From Bacteroidota bacterium (GTDB lineage: Bacteria > Bacteroidota > Bacteroidia > Flavobacteriales > Flavobacteriaceae): a DNA stretch of 6,095 nt. The position numbers and the translations under genes are program-made. Positions 1-6,095 of this stretch are shown here, one piece after another. The notes beneath the pieces were generated by a model. The model was not told the DNA's origin. It saw only the letters and a program-made list of their open reading frames with translations, and ran no database searches. Within the stretch, counting starts at the first letter, position 1. Every line of letters begins with the position of its first letter. The stretch spans positions 1 through 6,095 of the forward strand of contig JABHYI010000295.1 of the NCBI GenBank assembly GCA_018656255.1. Direction: 5' to 3'.

Positions 1-2083
1 CTAGTTTATTTTTATAATACGCATACAATGCAAATTGAGACCGTACTTTTGGATTATTATTTTTTCTGTATAGGTTGTCTTGTTTTTGAGTAATACATCG
101 TGCTTTTACATTGTCACTCCAACAAATAGAAAAGGTTTCTAGAATTTCTTCTTTAATTTGCTGGTCATATATAGGGCACGAAATCTCTACTCTTGTATCT
201 AAATTTCTGCGCATAAAATCTGCAGAAGAAATATATATTTTTGGAGCTCCACCATTCTCAAATATATACAGTCTTGGGTGCTCTAAAAACTTATCTACAA
301 CGCTAATTACCTCAATGTTTTCACTCATTGCTTTTACTCCTGGAATTAAGCAACAAATACCTCTGACAATGAGTTGAATTTTAACCCCTGCCCTACTTGC
401 GGCATAAAGTCTGTCTATTAATCTACTGTCTGACAGGCTATTGAGTTTTAATTTAATACCGCTTTTTTTACCTTGCATGGTATTAAATATTTCGGTTTCT
501 ATTAAATCATAAATAGCTGTTCTAGTATAATGTGGAGATACAATTAAATGTTTGTACTCTTTAATTTTGTAGTTTACTTCAAAAAAGTCAAACACTCTAT
601 TGAGTTCTTTTCCAATTTTTTGATTGGCGGTAAACAAGGTGTAATCTGTGTATATTCTTGCCGTAGATTCATTAAAGTTTCCGGTACTTATAAATGAGTA
701 TTTTTTCAACTTACCCTCCTCTAGGCGCTCAACAACACATATTTTACAATGTACCTTAAGTCCTGCTACCCCAAATATAAGCTTCACGCCTTCACGTTGC
801 ATTTGCTCTGCATAATGAATGTTGGCCTGTTCATCAAAACGTGCTTGTAATTCTATTTGTACAGTTACTTCTTTACCATTTTTAACCGCATTAATCAAAC
901 TACTGGCAATGTGAGATACCTCTGCAAGTCTATAAATAGTAATCTTAATTGTTTTTACAGTAGGGTCAAGTGCTGCCTCACGCAAAAACTTTACAACATA
1001 AGAAAAGCTCTGGTATGGAGCGTGCAGCAAATAATCTTTCTTAGCCACTTTATCTAGAAGGCTTCCAACAAGACTTAAACCAGGAACATTCAGTGGTGTG
1101 ATTTTTTCGTATTGCAGGTCTTGGCGTCCTAGGTTAGGAAAATTGATGTAGTCTCTTCTGTTGTGATACCTTCCTCCAGGGTTAATGCTATCAGAGTTTT
1201 TAATTCCCATTTTATCCATCAAGAAAGAAAGTGTCTCGTCATCTATGGTTTTATCATATACAAGGCGCACAGGAGCTCCATCACTTCTATTTTTTACAGA
1301 TTTAGAAATTTTATCAATAAAACTCTTACTTAAATCACTCTCTATATCAAGGGCGGCATCACGAGTAATTTTTATCATGTGTGCAGAAATATGATCATAC
1401 TTAAATATGCTAAATATTTTATGTAGCATATAGCGTATTAAATCATCCAAAATGATGATGTATTTTTTACCATCTTGCCTTGGTAACTCTACAAAGCGTT
1501 CTACATTTTTTGGTATTTCAATAAGGGCGTAATTATTTTTTGACTCAAAAGTGGTGTCATCTTTAGCCATCTCCATTTTCACGGCTAGGTAGGCTGCGCT
1601 ATCTTTTAATGAAGGAAACTCTTTAAGTTCACCAATCATAATAACAACCATTGCAGGACTTACCTTTTGTAAGAAATAATCTGCAATAAATATAGACTGA
1701 GACTTGGACACCTCTGTCTCATCAATCATAAAAATCTGCTCTTTTTTAAGCTCCTCTTTGATACCACTTAAAATACCTAAACTGGTTTTCTGCTGCTTTA
1801 TTACTGTCTTGGTAATTAGCTCCATAAGCTCAGATGCTGGAATACCTCCTAAAAAGCTACGCCCACCCTTGCCGGCATTAGCAATACGTTTTATAGTTGC
1901 ATACCTAACTTTAAAAAACTCATCTAGATTGTTTGAGAAAATACCAATAAAACGTAACCTTTCAAGCAGTGGAGTTGTAGTATCTTCAGCCTCTTGTAAT
2001 ACGCGTGCGTTAAATTGTAACCAGCTTAATTCACGGTTATAATAGCTATTCTCAAGAGGGGCTTTATTTAGTTTTGGTGTCAT
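1..2083 (-). CDS. ppk1: Polyphosphate kinase 1 (PPK1), last few codons cut by window edge
   Basis: PPK1 reversibly transfers the terminal phosphate of ATP onto inorganic polyphosphate, through a phosphohistidine intermediate, at the inner membrane or in the cytoplasm. I read one open minus-strand frame from the ATG at 2083 to the edge: 694 codons with no stop or frameshift. The family is about 690 residues long, so only a few C-terminal residues are missing. Visible marks, in order: the N domain with ELSWLQFN (18-25) and SNNLDEFFKVR (50-60, Asn of the ATP site); the head domain; GGRYHNRRD (303-311); LLHAPYQSF (352-360); TIYRLA (382-387); the RFDE arginine R415; the phosphorylated histidine H445 in GLKVHCK; STGNFN (466-471); the second active-site histidine H602 in DKFLEHPRLYIF; and the closing SDNVKAR (656-662). 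The start lies 4 bases after the sixA stop, with only an A/T-rich stretch ahead, so translation is probably coupled to sixA. All key residues are present. The identification is very secure. Confidence 0.97.
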   Translation of the reverse strand, partial: MTPKLNKAPLENSYYNRELSWLQFNARVLQEAEDTTTPLLERLRFIGIFSNNLDEFFKVRYATIKRIANAGKGGRSFLGGIPASELMELITKTVIKQQKTSLGILSGIKEELKKEQIFMIDETEVSKSQSIFIADYFLQKVSPAMVVIMIGELKEFPSLKDSAAYLAVKMEMAKDDTTFESKNNYALIEIPKNVERFVELPRQDGKKYIIILDDLIRYMLHKIFSIFKYDHISAHMIKITRDAALDIESDLSKSFIDKISKSVKNRSDGAPVRLVYDKTIDDETLSFLMDKMGIKNSDSINPGGRYHNRRDYINFPNLGRQDLQYEKITPLNVPGLSLVGSLLDKVAKKDYLLHAPYQSFSYVVKFLREAALDPTVKTIKITIYRLAEVSHIASSLINAVKNGKEVTVQIELQARFDEQANIHYAEQMQREGVKLIFGVAGLKVHCKICVVERLEEGKLKKYSFISTGNFNESTARIYTDYTLFTANQKIGKELNRVFDFFEVNYKIKEYKHLIVSPHYTRTAIYDLIETEIFNTMQGKKSGIKLKLNSLSDSRLIDRLYAASRAGVKIQLIVRGICCLIPGVKAMSENIEVISVVDKFLEHPRLYIFENGGAPKIYISSADFMRRNLDTRVEISCPIYDQQIKEEILETFSICWSDNVKARCITQKQDNLYRKNNNPKVRSQFALYAYYKNKL

Positions 2084-2087
2084 AATT

Positions 2088-2573
2088 TTATTTTAGGTCT
2101 CTCGGAAAAACTGTTTTTACAGTAGTTCCTGTGGTTATCTCACTCCACTTATCTACATCAAAGGTAATGGCTACAAAACCACAAGTAGGTACATTATCAA
2201 TACCAGTACTACCCAAGATATTTACAATAGACGTGAAAGCATGATTATGGCCACATAGCATCACACAATCTAGGGTGTTTTTTAATTCTTTAATAAGCTT
2301 CATAACTTGTTGGCCACTAAAATCATATAACTCAGGATTTACCACAAAGGCATCATTTTTAAGTTCAAAAGCATCTTTAAAATACGTTGCAGTGCTTTGA
2401 GTTCTAAGAGCATCACTAGTAATAATTACTTGCGGCTTAACAATGGTTTGTGCCACCAATTTTGAAACCTGCAAAGCATCTTTAACCCCTTGTTTTTTTA
2501 AGGGTCTGTGCCTATCTCCAACAGTATGTTTCCAAGAAGATTTAGCATGTCTTATAAAGTACAGTGTTTTCAT
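2088..2573 (-). CDS. sixA: SixA-type histidine phosphatase (phosphohistidine phosphatase family)
   Basis: This is a small cytosolic member of the histidine phosphatase (phosphoglycerate mutase-like) superfamily. At 161 residues it is the short, lid-less form typical of SixA, which in Escherichia coli removes phosphate from phosphohistidine on signalling proteins. The N-terminus carries the catalytic RHA motif within LYFIRHAKSSW (R8, nucleophile H9). The second conserved arginine is R57 in TSDALRTQSTA, and the second histidine is H109 in CGHNH. The ATG at 2573 places the RHA motif at the usual distance from the N-terminus, and stops lie in frame just upstream. It starts 23 bases after the pdxH stop and ends 4 bases before the ppk1 start, so it sits mid-operon. 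Its true substrate cannot be read from the sequence: a phosphohistidine protein is the family expectation, and a small phosphoester is possible. The family call is secure; the exact SixA role is inferred. Confidence 0.88.
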   Translation of the reverse strand: MKTLYFIRHAKSSWKHTVGDRHRPLKKQGVKDALQVSKLVAQTIVKPQVIITSDALRTQSTATYFKDAFELKNDAFVVNPELYDFSGQQVMKLIKELKNTLDCVMLCGHNHAFTSIVNILGSTGIDNVPTCGFVAITFDVDKWSEITTGTTVKTVFPRDLK

Positions 2574-2596
2574 TAATGATACTATTACTTACTAAG

Positions 2597-3241
2597 CTAA
2601 GGTTGCAACCTACCTATATTCCAGCTATTATTAATTTTTGTATATTTAATTCTATCATGCAATCTACTACTTCTGCCCTGCCAAAACTCATATGAGGTTG
2701 GCTGTATTAGATAGCCTCCCCAATGGGCTGGTTTTACTATAGGTTTAGTCTGGAATTGTCTTTCTAAATCCAGTAGCTTTTCTTCTAAGGCTACTCTACT
2801 ATCTATAGAGGTTGATTGATCGCTTACCAAGGCGCCCAATTGGCTCTCACGAGGTCTTTTATTAAAATAGGCGATAGATTTTTCTTCTGAAATTTTAACA
2901 GCCATACCCGTTATTATAATTTGACGCTCCAATGAGGGCCAAAAAAAAGAAATACAGACCTTGTTATTTTGTGCAATAGCCTGGGCTTTACCACTGGTGT
3001 AGTTGGTATAAAAAACAAAGCCTTCTTGGGTAAATTCTTTAAGCAGCACGACCCGTGCCTTTGGAACACCTTTTGCATCTACAGTACTCAGCGTCATCGC
3101 ATTTGGCTCCTCTACAGTAGGAGTCTTTTCAGCATCTACAAACCAAGTAGCAAACTGTTCTAATGGATTTTCCAGCACAGTATCTTCTGTAAGAGAGCCT
3201 TTCTCGTAGGATTTTCTGTAGTCGTGAAGGTTTTTGTCCAT
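2597..3241 (-). CDS. pdxH: Pyridoxine/pyridoxamine 5'-phosphate oxidase
   Basis: PdxH is an FMN-dependent cytosolic homodimer that oxidises pyridoxine or pyridoxamine 5'-phosphate to pyridoxal 5'-phosphate with molecular oxygen, the last step of vitamin B6 synthesis and salvage. The protein has 214 residues, close to the usual length of 210 to 220. The start of the flavin-binding split-barrel is seen in NAMTLSTVD (47-55). FMN contacts follow in R63-VVLLK68, in YTNYTSGK (78-85) and in WPSLERQ (101-107). Substrate-binding and catalytic residues are in the C-terminal block EFWQGRSSRLHDR (185-197), with R193 and H195 matching the classical RLH pair of the E. coli enzyme, and the chain ends with the typical RLxP signature (RLQP). 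The ATG at 3241 gives the normal N-terminal lead. It follows a 115-base gap and heads the pdxH-sixA-ppk1 run. Use of oxygen fits an aerobic or facultative host. Nothing is missing. Confidence 0.97.
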   Translation of the reverse strand: MDKNLHDYRKSYEKGSLTEDTVLENPLEQFATWFVDAEKTPTVEEPNAMTLSTVDAKGVPKARVVLLKEFTQEGFVFYTNYTSGKAQAIAQNNKVCISFFWPSLERQIIITGMAVKISEEKSIAYFNKRPRESQLGALVSDQSTSIDSRVALEEKLLDLERQFQTKPIVKPAHWGGYLIQPTSYEFWQGRSSRLHDRIKYTKINNSWNIGRLQP

Positions 3242-3264
3242 AAAATTAACTTTACTGCAAGGTA

Positions 3265-3295
3265 CAAAGATTGCATAATTTATAATATACCAGAA
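3265..3295 (-). promoter_or_regulatory. Candidate Bacteroidota-type promoter for pdxH-sixA-ppk1 (weak)
   Basis: Read on the minus strand, AATCTTTG (3272-3265) differs from the TAnnTTTG -7 consensus only at its first base. An imperfect -33-like TTCTGG (3295-3290) lies 17 bases upstream. Transcription would start around 3258, giving a short leader of under 20 bases before the pdxH ATG. A second sequence in the same gap, TATTTTTG at 3331-3324, matches the -7 consensus exactly but has no TTTG at the right distance upstream. The 115-base gap is the longest in the window, which makes a promoter here plausible. The motif is short and the region AT-rich, so chance matches are likely. Confidence 0.25.
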
Positions 3296-3356
3296 TCTTT
3301 AAAGTTATGTGAAAAATTAAATCCAAAAATAGCAAGATAGTAAGACACCTTTGGGC

Positions 3357-4262
3357 TTAGATTTCAAAAACCTTACCGTCTTGCGCTAGTTTTGTAGCTA
3401 AAAAAACTTCCTGCGCCTGGTTTTTAAACTCATTGTAATCATTGTAGCGCCCAGAATAATGACCAAGCAATAAAGACCCTACAGCTGCCTTTTTAGCAAT
3501 TAAAGCAGCCTGGCGCGCAGTACTGTGCATGGTTTTTAAAGCCAATGCGGCATGCTGTTGTAAAAAAGTAGCCTCATGATAGAGTAGCGTGGTATTTAAT
3601 ATTTGAGGTATAATTTCCTCGCAATAGGAGGTATCACTGCAATAAGCATAAGATTTTGGAGGGCTTGGATCTAATGTAATAGCCGCGTTAGAGACCATAT
3701 CCCCTTTACTATCTGGCACATCAAAACCTTGTTTGGTTTTTTGGTAGTATGAAGGATCTATATCCAACTCTTTTACTTTTTGAATATTTAAAATTCGTTC
3801 TCCAGGCTTTTGTTGAAATAAAAACCCATTTGTATATACTCTATGTTTTAAAGGTATAGTAGTGATACTCAAAACAGCATCTTCAAACAATAGCTCTGGC
3901 TGGTTGCTTTCTAACTCATGAAAGTAAAGCTCAAAATTAGTATAGGTTTTACCTAATTTAAGTTGCAGTAAAATGGCTTGTTTAATACCTTTTGGCCCAT
4001 ATATGTGTAAACTAGCATCTCTACCTAATAATTTAAATGTGGATATTAAACCCACCAAACCAAAAAAGTGGTCACCGTGCAAGTGAGAAATAAAAATGTG
4101 TTTTATTCTAGCAAATTTTATTTTGAACTTTCTAAGCTGAACTTGAGTACCCTCTCCACAATCTATTAAAAACAAGTGTCCTTTCACTTCCAGTATTTGT
4201 GCTGTAGGATTAGCATCATAGCGTGGTGAGGCAGAATGACAACCAACTATTGTTAATTTCAT
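3357..4262 (-). CDS. rnz: Ribonuclease Z (tRNase Z, short ElaC type)
   Basis: RNase Z is a zinc-dependent endonuclease of the metallo-beta-lactamase fold that removes the 3' trailer of precursor tRNAs in the cytoplasm, acting as a homodimer. The 301-residue protein has the length of the short ElaC form. The metal-binding signature SHLHGDH covers 59-65 (H60, H62, D64, H65). Further ligands are H140 in PLKHRV, D210 in YCSDTSY, and H268 in LLGHYSGRY; H246 in MHSTA is the conserved histidine of the HST motif. The region around 150-190 matches the flexible arm (exosite) that grips the tRNA elbow in this family. The N-terminal MKLTIVGC start with DCGEGTQ at 34-40 is typical, which supports the ATG at 4262. 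The gene begins 77 bases after the STAS-like gene, with a plausible promoter of its own in the gap. All catalytic residues are present. Confidence 0.97.
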   Translation of the reverse strand: MKLTIVGCHSASPRYDANPTAQILEVKGHLFLIDCGEGTQVQLRKFKIKFARIKHIFISHLHGDHFFGLVGLISTFKLLGRDASLHIYGPKGIKQAILLQLKLGKTYTNFELYFHELESNQPELLFEDAVLSITTIPLKHRVYTNGFLFQQKPGERILNIQKVKELDIDPSYYQKTKQGFDVPDSKGDMVSNAAITLDPSPPKSYAYCSDTSYCEEIIPQILNTTLLYHEATFLQQHAALALKTMHSTARQAALIAKKAAVGSLLLGHYSGRYNDYNEFKNQAQEVFLATKLAQDGKVFEI

Positions 4263-4280
4263 GCTATTTAAATACTAGAT

Positions 4281-4316
4281 TAAACATAGGTGTTAAATTA
4301 GTGCTCTTATCAAAAA
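4281..4316 (-). promoter_or_regulatory. Candidate Bacteroidota-type promoter for rnz
   Basis: On the minus strand TTTTTG (4316-4311) is followed 22 bases later by TATGTTTA (4288-4281), a one-mismatch copy of the TAnnTTTG -7 element. This spacing is within the 17 to 23 bases accepted for Bacteroidota primary sigma factor promoters. The predicted start near 4274 would give a leader of about 12 bases before the rnz ATG at 4262. It lies fully in the non-coding gap between the STAS-like gene and rnz. It is a better match than the candidate ahead of pdxH, but still only a motif match in AT-rich DNA. Confidence 0.4.
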
Positions 4317-4333
4317 CGTACAAAGAAGCAAAT

Positions 4334-4350
4334 TTGGTTTTAAAAACCAA
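4334..4350. repeat. Perfect 8-bp inverted repeat across the STAS-like stop codon
   Basis: TTGGTTTT and AAAACCAA face each other around a single central base. The repeat contains the TAA stop of the STAS-like gene. A hairpin would form as a 7-bp stem with a 3-base loop. It is A/T-rich apart from two G:C pairs, and on the minus strand it is followed by ATTTGCTTCTTTG rather than a clean U run, so it is not a convincing intrinsic terminator. It could attenuate, protect an mRNA 3' end, bind a protein, or be chance. Confidence 0.4.
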
Positions 4351-4675
4351 GATCTCTTTCTATTTCTTCCATCTCAATAACATCTTGCGCCTCTAAAAGT
4401 GTTGGTACTACCATAATCTCATTTGGTTGTATGTCTGGATCAAGGGCGTTATTTACTATTACAAAAGAATGTTTTGAAACTCTATGTTGGTTAGAAATCT
4501 CAATAAACAAAAGCAATTGCTCTAAGGATAGATTGGTATAGGCCAGCAAATCAATGATAAGATTTTGATCTTTAAAACGTGTTGGTACAATGTAATTTAA
4601 AAACTTAGCAAAATCTTCAATACCATCTTTTTGGTCTTTTAAGACAGTAAACGTTTTGGAGGTATTAATTATCAT
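4340..4675 (-). CDS. Small STAS-like protein of unknown function
   Basis: This 111-residue soluble protein has no catalytic motif, signal peptide or membrane segment. The pattern of predicted strands and helices (TFTVLKD strand, EDFAKFLNY helix, LIIDLLAY strand, SLEQLLLFIEISNQH helix, SFVIVNN strand, TLLEAQDVIEMEEIERDLGF helix) fits the alternating fold of STAS/SpoIIAA-like domains. The strand ending in D followed by a Ser at the start of the next helix resembles the anti-anti-sigma layout, but I cannot identify a phosphorylatable serine with confidence. The ATG at 4675 lies inside the end of pyrB, an 11-bp overlap that implies translational coupling. It sits between pyrB and rnz, but this gives no firm role. 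From memory, similar small proteins occur next to rnz in other flavobacteria; I cannot verify this here. The gene is real because it fills the space in an operon and reads as a folded domain. Its function is unknown. Confidence 0.8.
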   Translation of the reverse strand: MIINTSKTFTVLKDQKDGIEDFAKFLNYIVPTRFKDQNLIIDLLAYTNLSLEQLLLFIEISNQHRVSKHSFVIVNNALDPDIQPNEIMVVPTLLEAQDVIEMEEIERDLGF

Positions 4676-5603
4676 TTCTTTTGATTTTGGAAGCCAATAA
4701 ATATAATACTGCCATACGCACTGCCAATCCGTTTTGAACTTGATCTAAGATAATGGCTTGTTTAGAGTCTGCAACATCACTTGTAATCTCAACACCCCTA
4801 TTAATTGGGCCAGGATGCATGACAATAATTTCTTTATCTAGGTTGTCTAATATTTCTTTATTTAACCCAAACTGCTGTGTATACTCTCTGGTAGAAGGAA
4901 AATAACTAATATCCATACGTTCATTTTGTACGCGCAGCATATTTGCCACATCACACCAATTTAATGCTTTTATTAAATTAGGCTCAAAGGTAACTCCTAA
5001 TGATTCTATGTGCCTTGGCATTAATGTTTTAGGACCACAAACCTTTACCGTTGCGCCTAGTTTTTGCAAAGCAAAAATATTAGACAAAGCAACTCTTGAA
5101 TGTAGAATATCACCAACAATGACTACTTTTTTACCAGCAACATCTCCCAAACGCTCTCTAATAGAGTAGCAATCCAAAAGAGCTTGTGTAGGGTGCTCGT
5201 GAGCGCCATCTCCTGCGTTGATAATACTTGCATTTATATGTTTTGACAGAAATACACCAGCTCCAGCATTGGGGTGGCGCATCACAACCATATCAACCTT
5301 CATTGATAGAATGTTGTTTACTGTATCTACTAAAGATTCTCCCTTTTTTACTGAAGAGGATCCAGCAGAAAAGTTTATAATATCCGCAGAAAGTCTTTTT
5401 TCTGCAAGTTCAAAAGAAAGTCTAGTGCGGGTACTGTTCTCAAAAAATAAATTAGCAATGGTAATGTCTCTAAGTGAAGGCACTTTTTTAATGGGCCTAT
5501 GTATTACTTCTTTAAAATGATCTGCGGTTTCAAAGATGAGTTGTATGTCCTCCTCTGTTATGTATTTAATCCCTAATAAGTTATTTACGCTTAGTTCAGA
5601 CAT
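4665..5603 (-). CDS. pyrB: Aspartate carbamoyltransferase, catalytic chain
   Basis: PyrB joins carbamoyl phosphate and L-aspartate to make N-carbamoyl-aspartate, the committed step of de novo pyrimidine synthesis, as a cytosolic trimer or higher assembly. The protein has 312 residues, the normal size. The carbamoyl-phosphate domain shows FENSTRTRLSFE (54-65, with S57, R59, T60), the loop SSSVKKGES (82-90) that supplies a serine and lysine to the neighbouring active site, and HPTQALLD (137-144). The aspartate domain shows DILHSRVA (165-172), LRVQ (223-226) and HPGPINRG (263-270). The ATG at 5603 is 2 bases after the pyrR stop, with an A-rich stretch ahead and no Shine-Dalgarno sequence. Its 3' end overlaps the STAS-like gene by 11 bp. 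No pyrI regulatory chain gene is adjacent, so control probably comes through PyrR, substrate supply or genes elsewhere. The identification is secure. Confidence 0.98.
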   Translation of the reverse strand: MSELSVNNLLGIKYITEEDIQLIFETADHFKEVIHRPIKKVPSLRDITIANLFFENSTRTRLSFELAEKRLSADIINFSAGSSSVKKGESLVDTVNNILSMKVDMVVMRHPNAGAGVFLSKHINASIINAGDGAHEHPTQALLDCYSIRERLGDVAGKKVVIVGDILHSRVALSNIFALQKLGATVKVCGPKTLMPRHIESLGVTFEPNLIKALNWCDVANMLRVQNERMDISYFPSTREYTQQFGLNKEILDNLDKEIIVMHPGPINRGVEITSDVADSKQAIILDQVQNGLAVRMAVLYLLASKIKRNDN

Positions 5604-5605
5604 TT

Positions 5606-6095
5606 TTATAATTGTTCTTTTATTAAATAAACTGCGTCTTCTCCTTCATATTCTTGCCAACAAACCCTTACCTTCTCCCCACCAATAGCATCTACTTGCC
5701 TACCCCTGTAATCTGGCTGTATGGGCAGATGCCTGCTAAATCTTCTGTCTATAAGGGTGAGTAATTCTATTTCTGTAGGACGGCCAAAGTCTTGTATAGC
5801 GGTTAATGCGCTTCTAATGCTTCTTCCTGTGTAGAGTACATCATCAATAAACACTACTTTTTTGTCTTCCACAACAAAATCTATAGCCGTTTTATTTGCC
5901 TCTAGAGGTTTTTCACTTCTTCTAAAGTCATCACGGTAAAAGGTTATATCCAACAAACCTAGTTGTACGTCTTTAATTTTATAATCATTTTGTAAAAGGC
6001 GCACCAGGCGTTTGGCAAGAAAGCCCCCCCTTGGTTGTATACCAATGAGTACTGTTTGAGAAAAATCGTTGTGGTTTTCTATTAATTGACAAGCC
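5606..6095 (-). CDS. pyrR: PyrR, pyrimidine regulator / uracil phosphoribosyltransferase (5' end outside window)
   Basis: PyrR-family proteins carry a phosphoribosyltransferase fold and make UMP from uracil and PRPP. In Gram-positive bacteria they also bind pyr mRNA to control attenuation. I read 162 complete codons plus a stop, running off the window edge. The usual length is about 180, so roughly 17 N-terminal residues are missing. A GTG at 6004 could be mistaken for a start, but the frame is open upstream and encodes conserved PyrR sequence (VLIGIQPRGGFLAKRL), so it is internal. Further marks are LDITFYRDDF, the PRPP loop VVFIDDVLYTGRS (encoded near 5857-5819, with the paired aspartates), and DRRFSRHLPIQPDYRGRQVD, a PyrR hallmark that separates it from other phosphoribosyltransferases. 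It ends 2 bases before pyrB, so the two are co-transcribed. Whether it binds RNA in this lineage cannot be told from the sequence. Confidence 0.95.
   Translation of the reverse strand, partial: ACQLIENHNDFSQTVLIGIQPRGGFLAKRLVRLLQNDYKIKDVQLGLLDITFYRDDFRRSEKPLEANKTAIDFVVEDKKVVFIDDVLYTGRSIRSALTAIQDFGRPTEIELLTLIDRRFSRHLPIQPDYRGRQVDAIGGEKVRVCWQEYEGEDAVYLIKEQL
6024..6030. repeat. Seven-base C/G homopolymer inside pyrR
   Basis: A run of seven C on the plus strand (seven G in the mRNA) encodes the Arg-Gly-Gly of the conserved QPRGGF segment of PyrR. It is the longest G/C run I noticed in this AT-rich window. The reading frame is correct with seven bases, so there is no frameshift here. Such runs are prone to slippage or sequencing error. 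Confidence 0.85.

Noticed and set aside
111..2042. Four plus-strand open frames of 66 to 112 codons (111-377, 857-1057, 1185-1394, 1704-2042)
   Set aside because: They lie wholly opposite ppk1, which has strong motifs throughout. Their translations are serine/leucine/isoleucine-rich with no domain pattern, as expected for antisense shadows.
2969..3163. Plus-strand open frame opposite pdxH
   Set aside because: It is fully within the conserved pdxH coding sequence and has no recognisable domain.
3324..3353. Possible hairpin after the rnz stop (CCAAA ... TTTGG)
   Set aside because: The stem is only about 5 bp with a loop of about 20 bases and no U tract, too weak to call a terminator.
5218..5520. 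Plus-strand open frame of 100 codons opposite pyrB
   Set aside because: It overlaps the highly conserved carbamoyl-phosphate domain of pyrB in antisense and shows no protein-like motif.
6002..6004. GTG codon as the start of pyrR
   Set aside because: The frame stays open for 30 more codons to the window edge and encodes conserved PyrR sequence with the VLIGIQPRGG segment, so the GTG is an internal valine.
1..6095. Defence system, mobile element, CRISPR array or novel multi-gene system
   Set aside because: Every gene but one matches a well-known housekeeping family with intact catalytic residues. There are no direct repeats, transposase genes, tRNA genes or spacer-like arrays that I can see.

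Overview
The window is an ordinary-looking, AT-rich stretch of chromosome, most likely from a member of the Bacteroidota, family Flavobacteriaceae. The support is the protein style (lysine-, asparagine- and isoleucine-rich versions of PPK1, PdxH, RNase Z and PyrR), start codons preceded by A/T-rich sequence without Shine-Dalgarno motifs, and candidate promoter elements of the Bacteroidota type (TTTG / TAnnTTTG). I cannot name the genus. All seven genes lie on the minus strand and cover almost the whole window, so no stretch over 300 bases lacks a gene.

In transcription order (right to left) the genes are: pyrR (5' end cut by the window edge), pyrB, a small STAS-like protein of unknown function, rnz (tRNase Z), pdxH, a SixA-type histidine phosphatase gene, and ppk1, which is complete apart from its last few codons. 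pyrR and pyrB are 2 bases apart, pyrB overlaps the STAS-like gene by 11 bp, and sixA and ppk1 are 4 bases apart. The only sizeable gaps are 77 bases (STAS-like to rnz) and 115 bases (rnz to pdxH). Each holds a candidate promoter, so I infer up to three transcription units: pyrR-pyrB-STAS-like, rnz, and pdxH-sixA-ppk1. No convincing terminator separates them, so read-through is likely.

Functionally, pyrR and pyrB belong to pyrimidine supply (UMP regulation or salvage, and the committed step of de novo synthesis). rnz matures tRNA 3' ends, pdxH makes pyridoxal 5'-phosphate, and sixA and ppk1 concern phosphohistidine and polyphosphate chemistry. I see no mobile element, CRISPR array, RNA gene, phage gene or clear sign of gene transfer. 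I found no evidence of an undescribed system. The points most worth a second look are the tight sixA-ppk1 pairing and the uncharacterised STAS-like protein coupled to pyrB.
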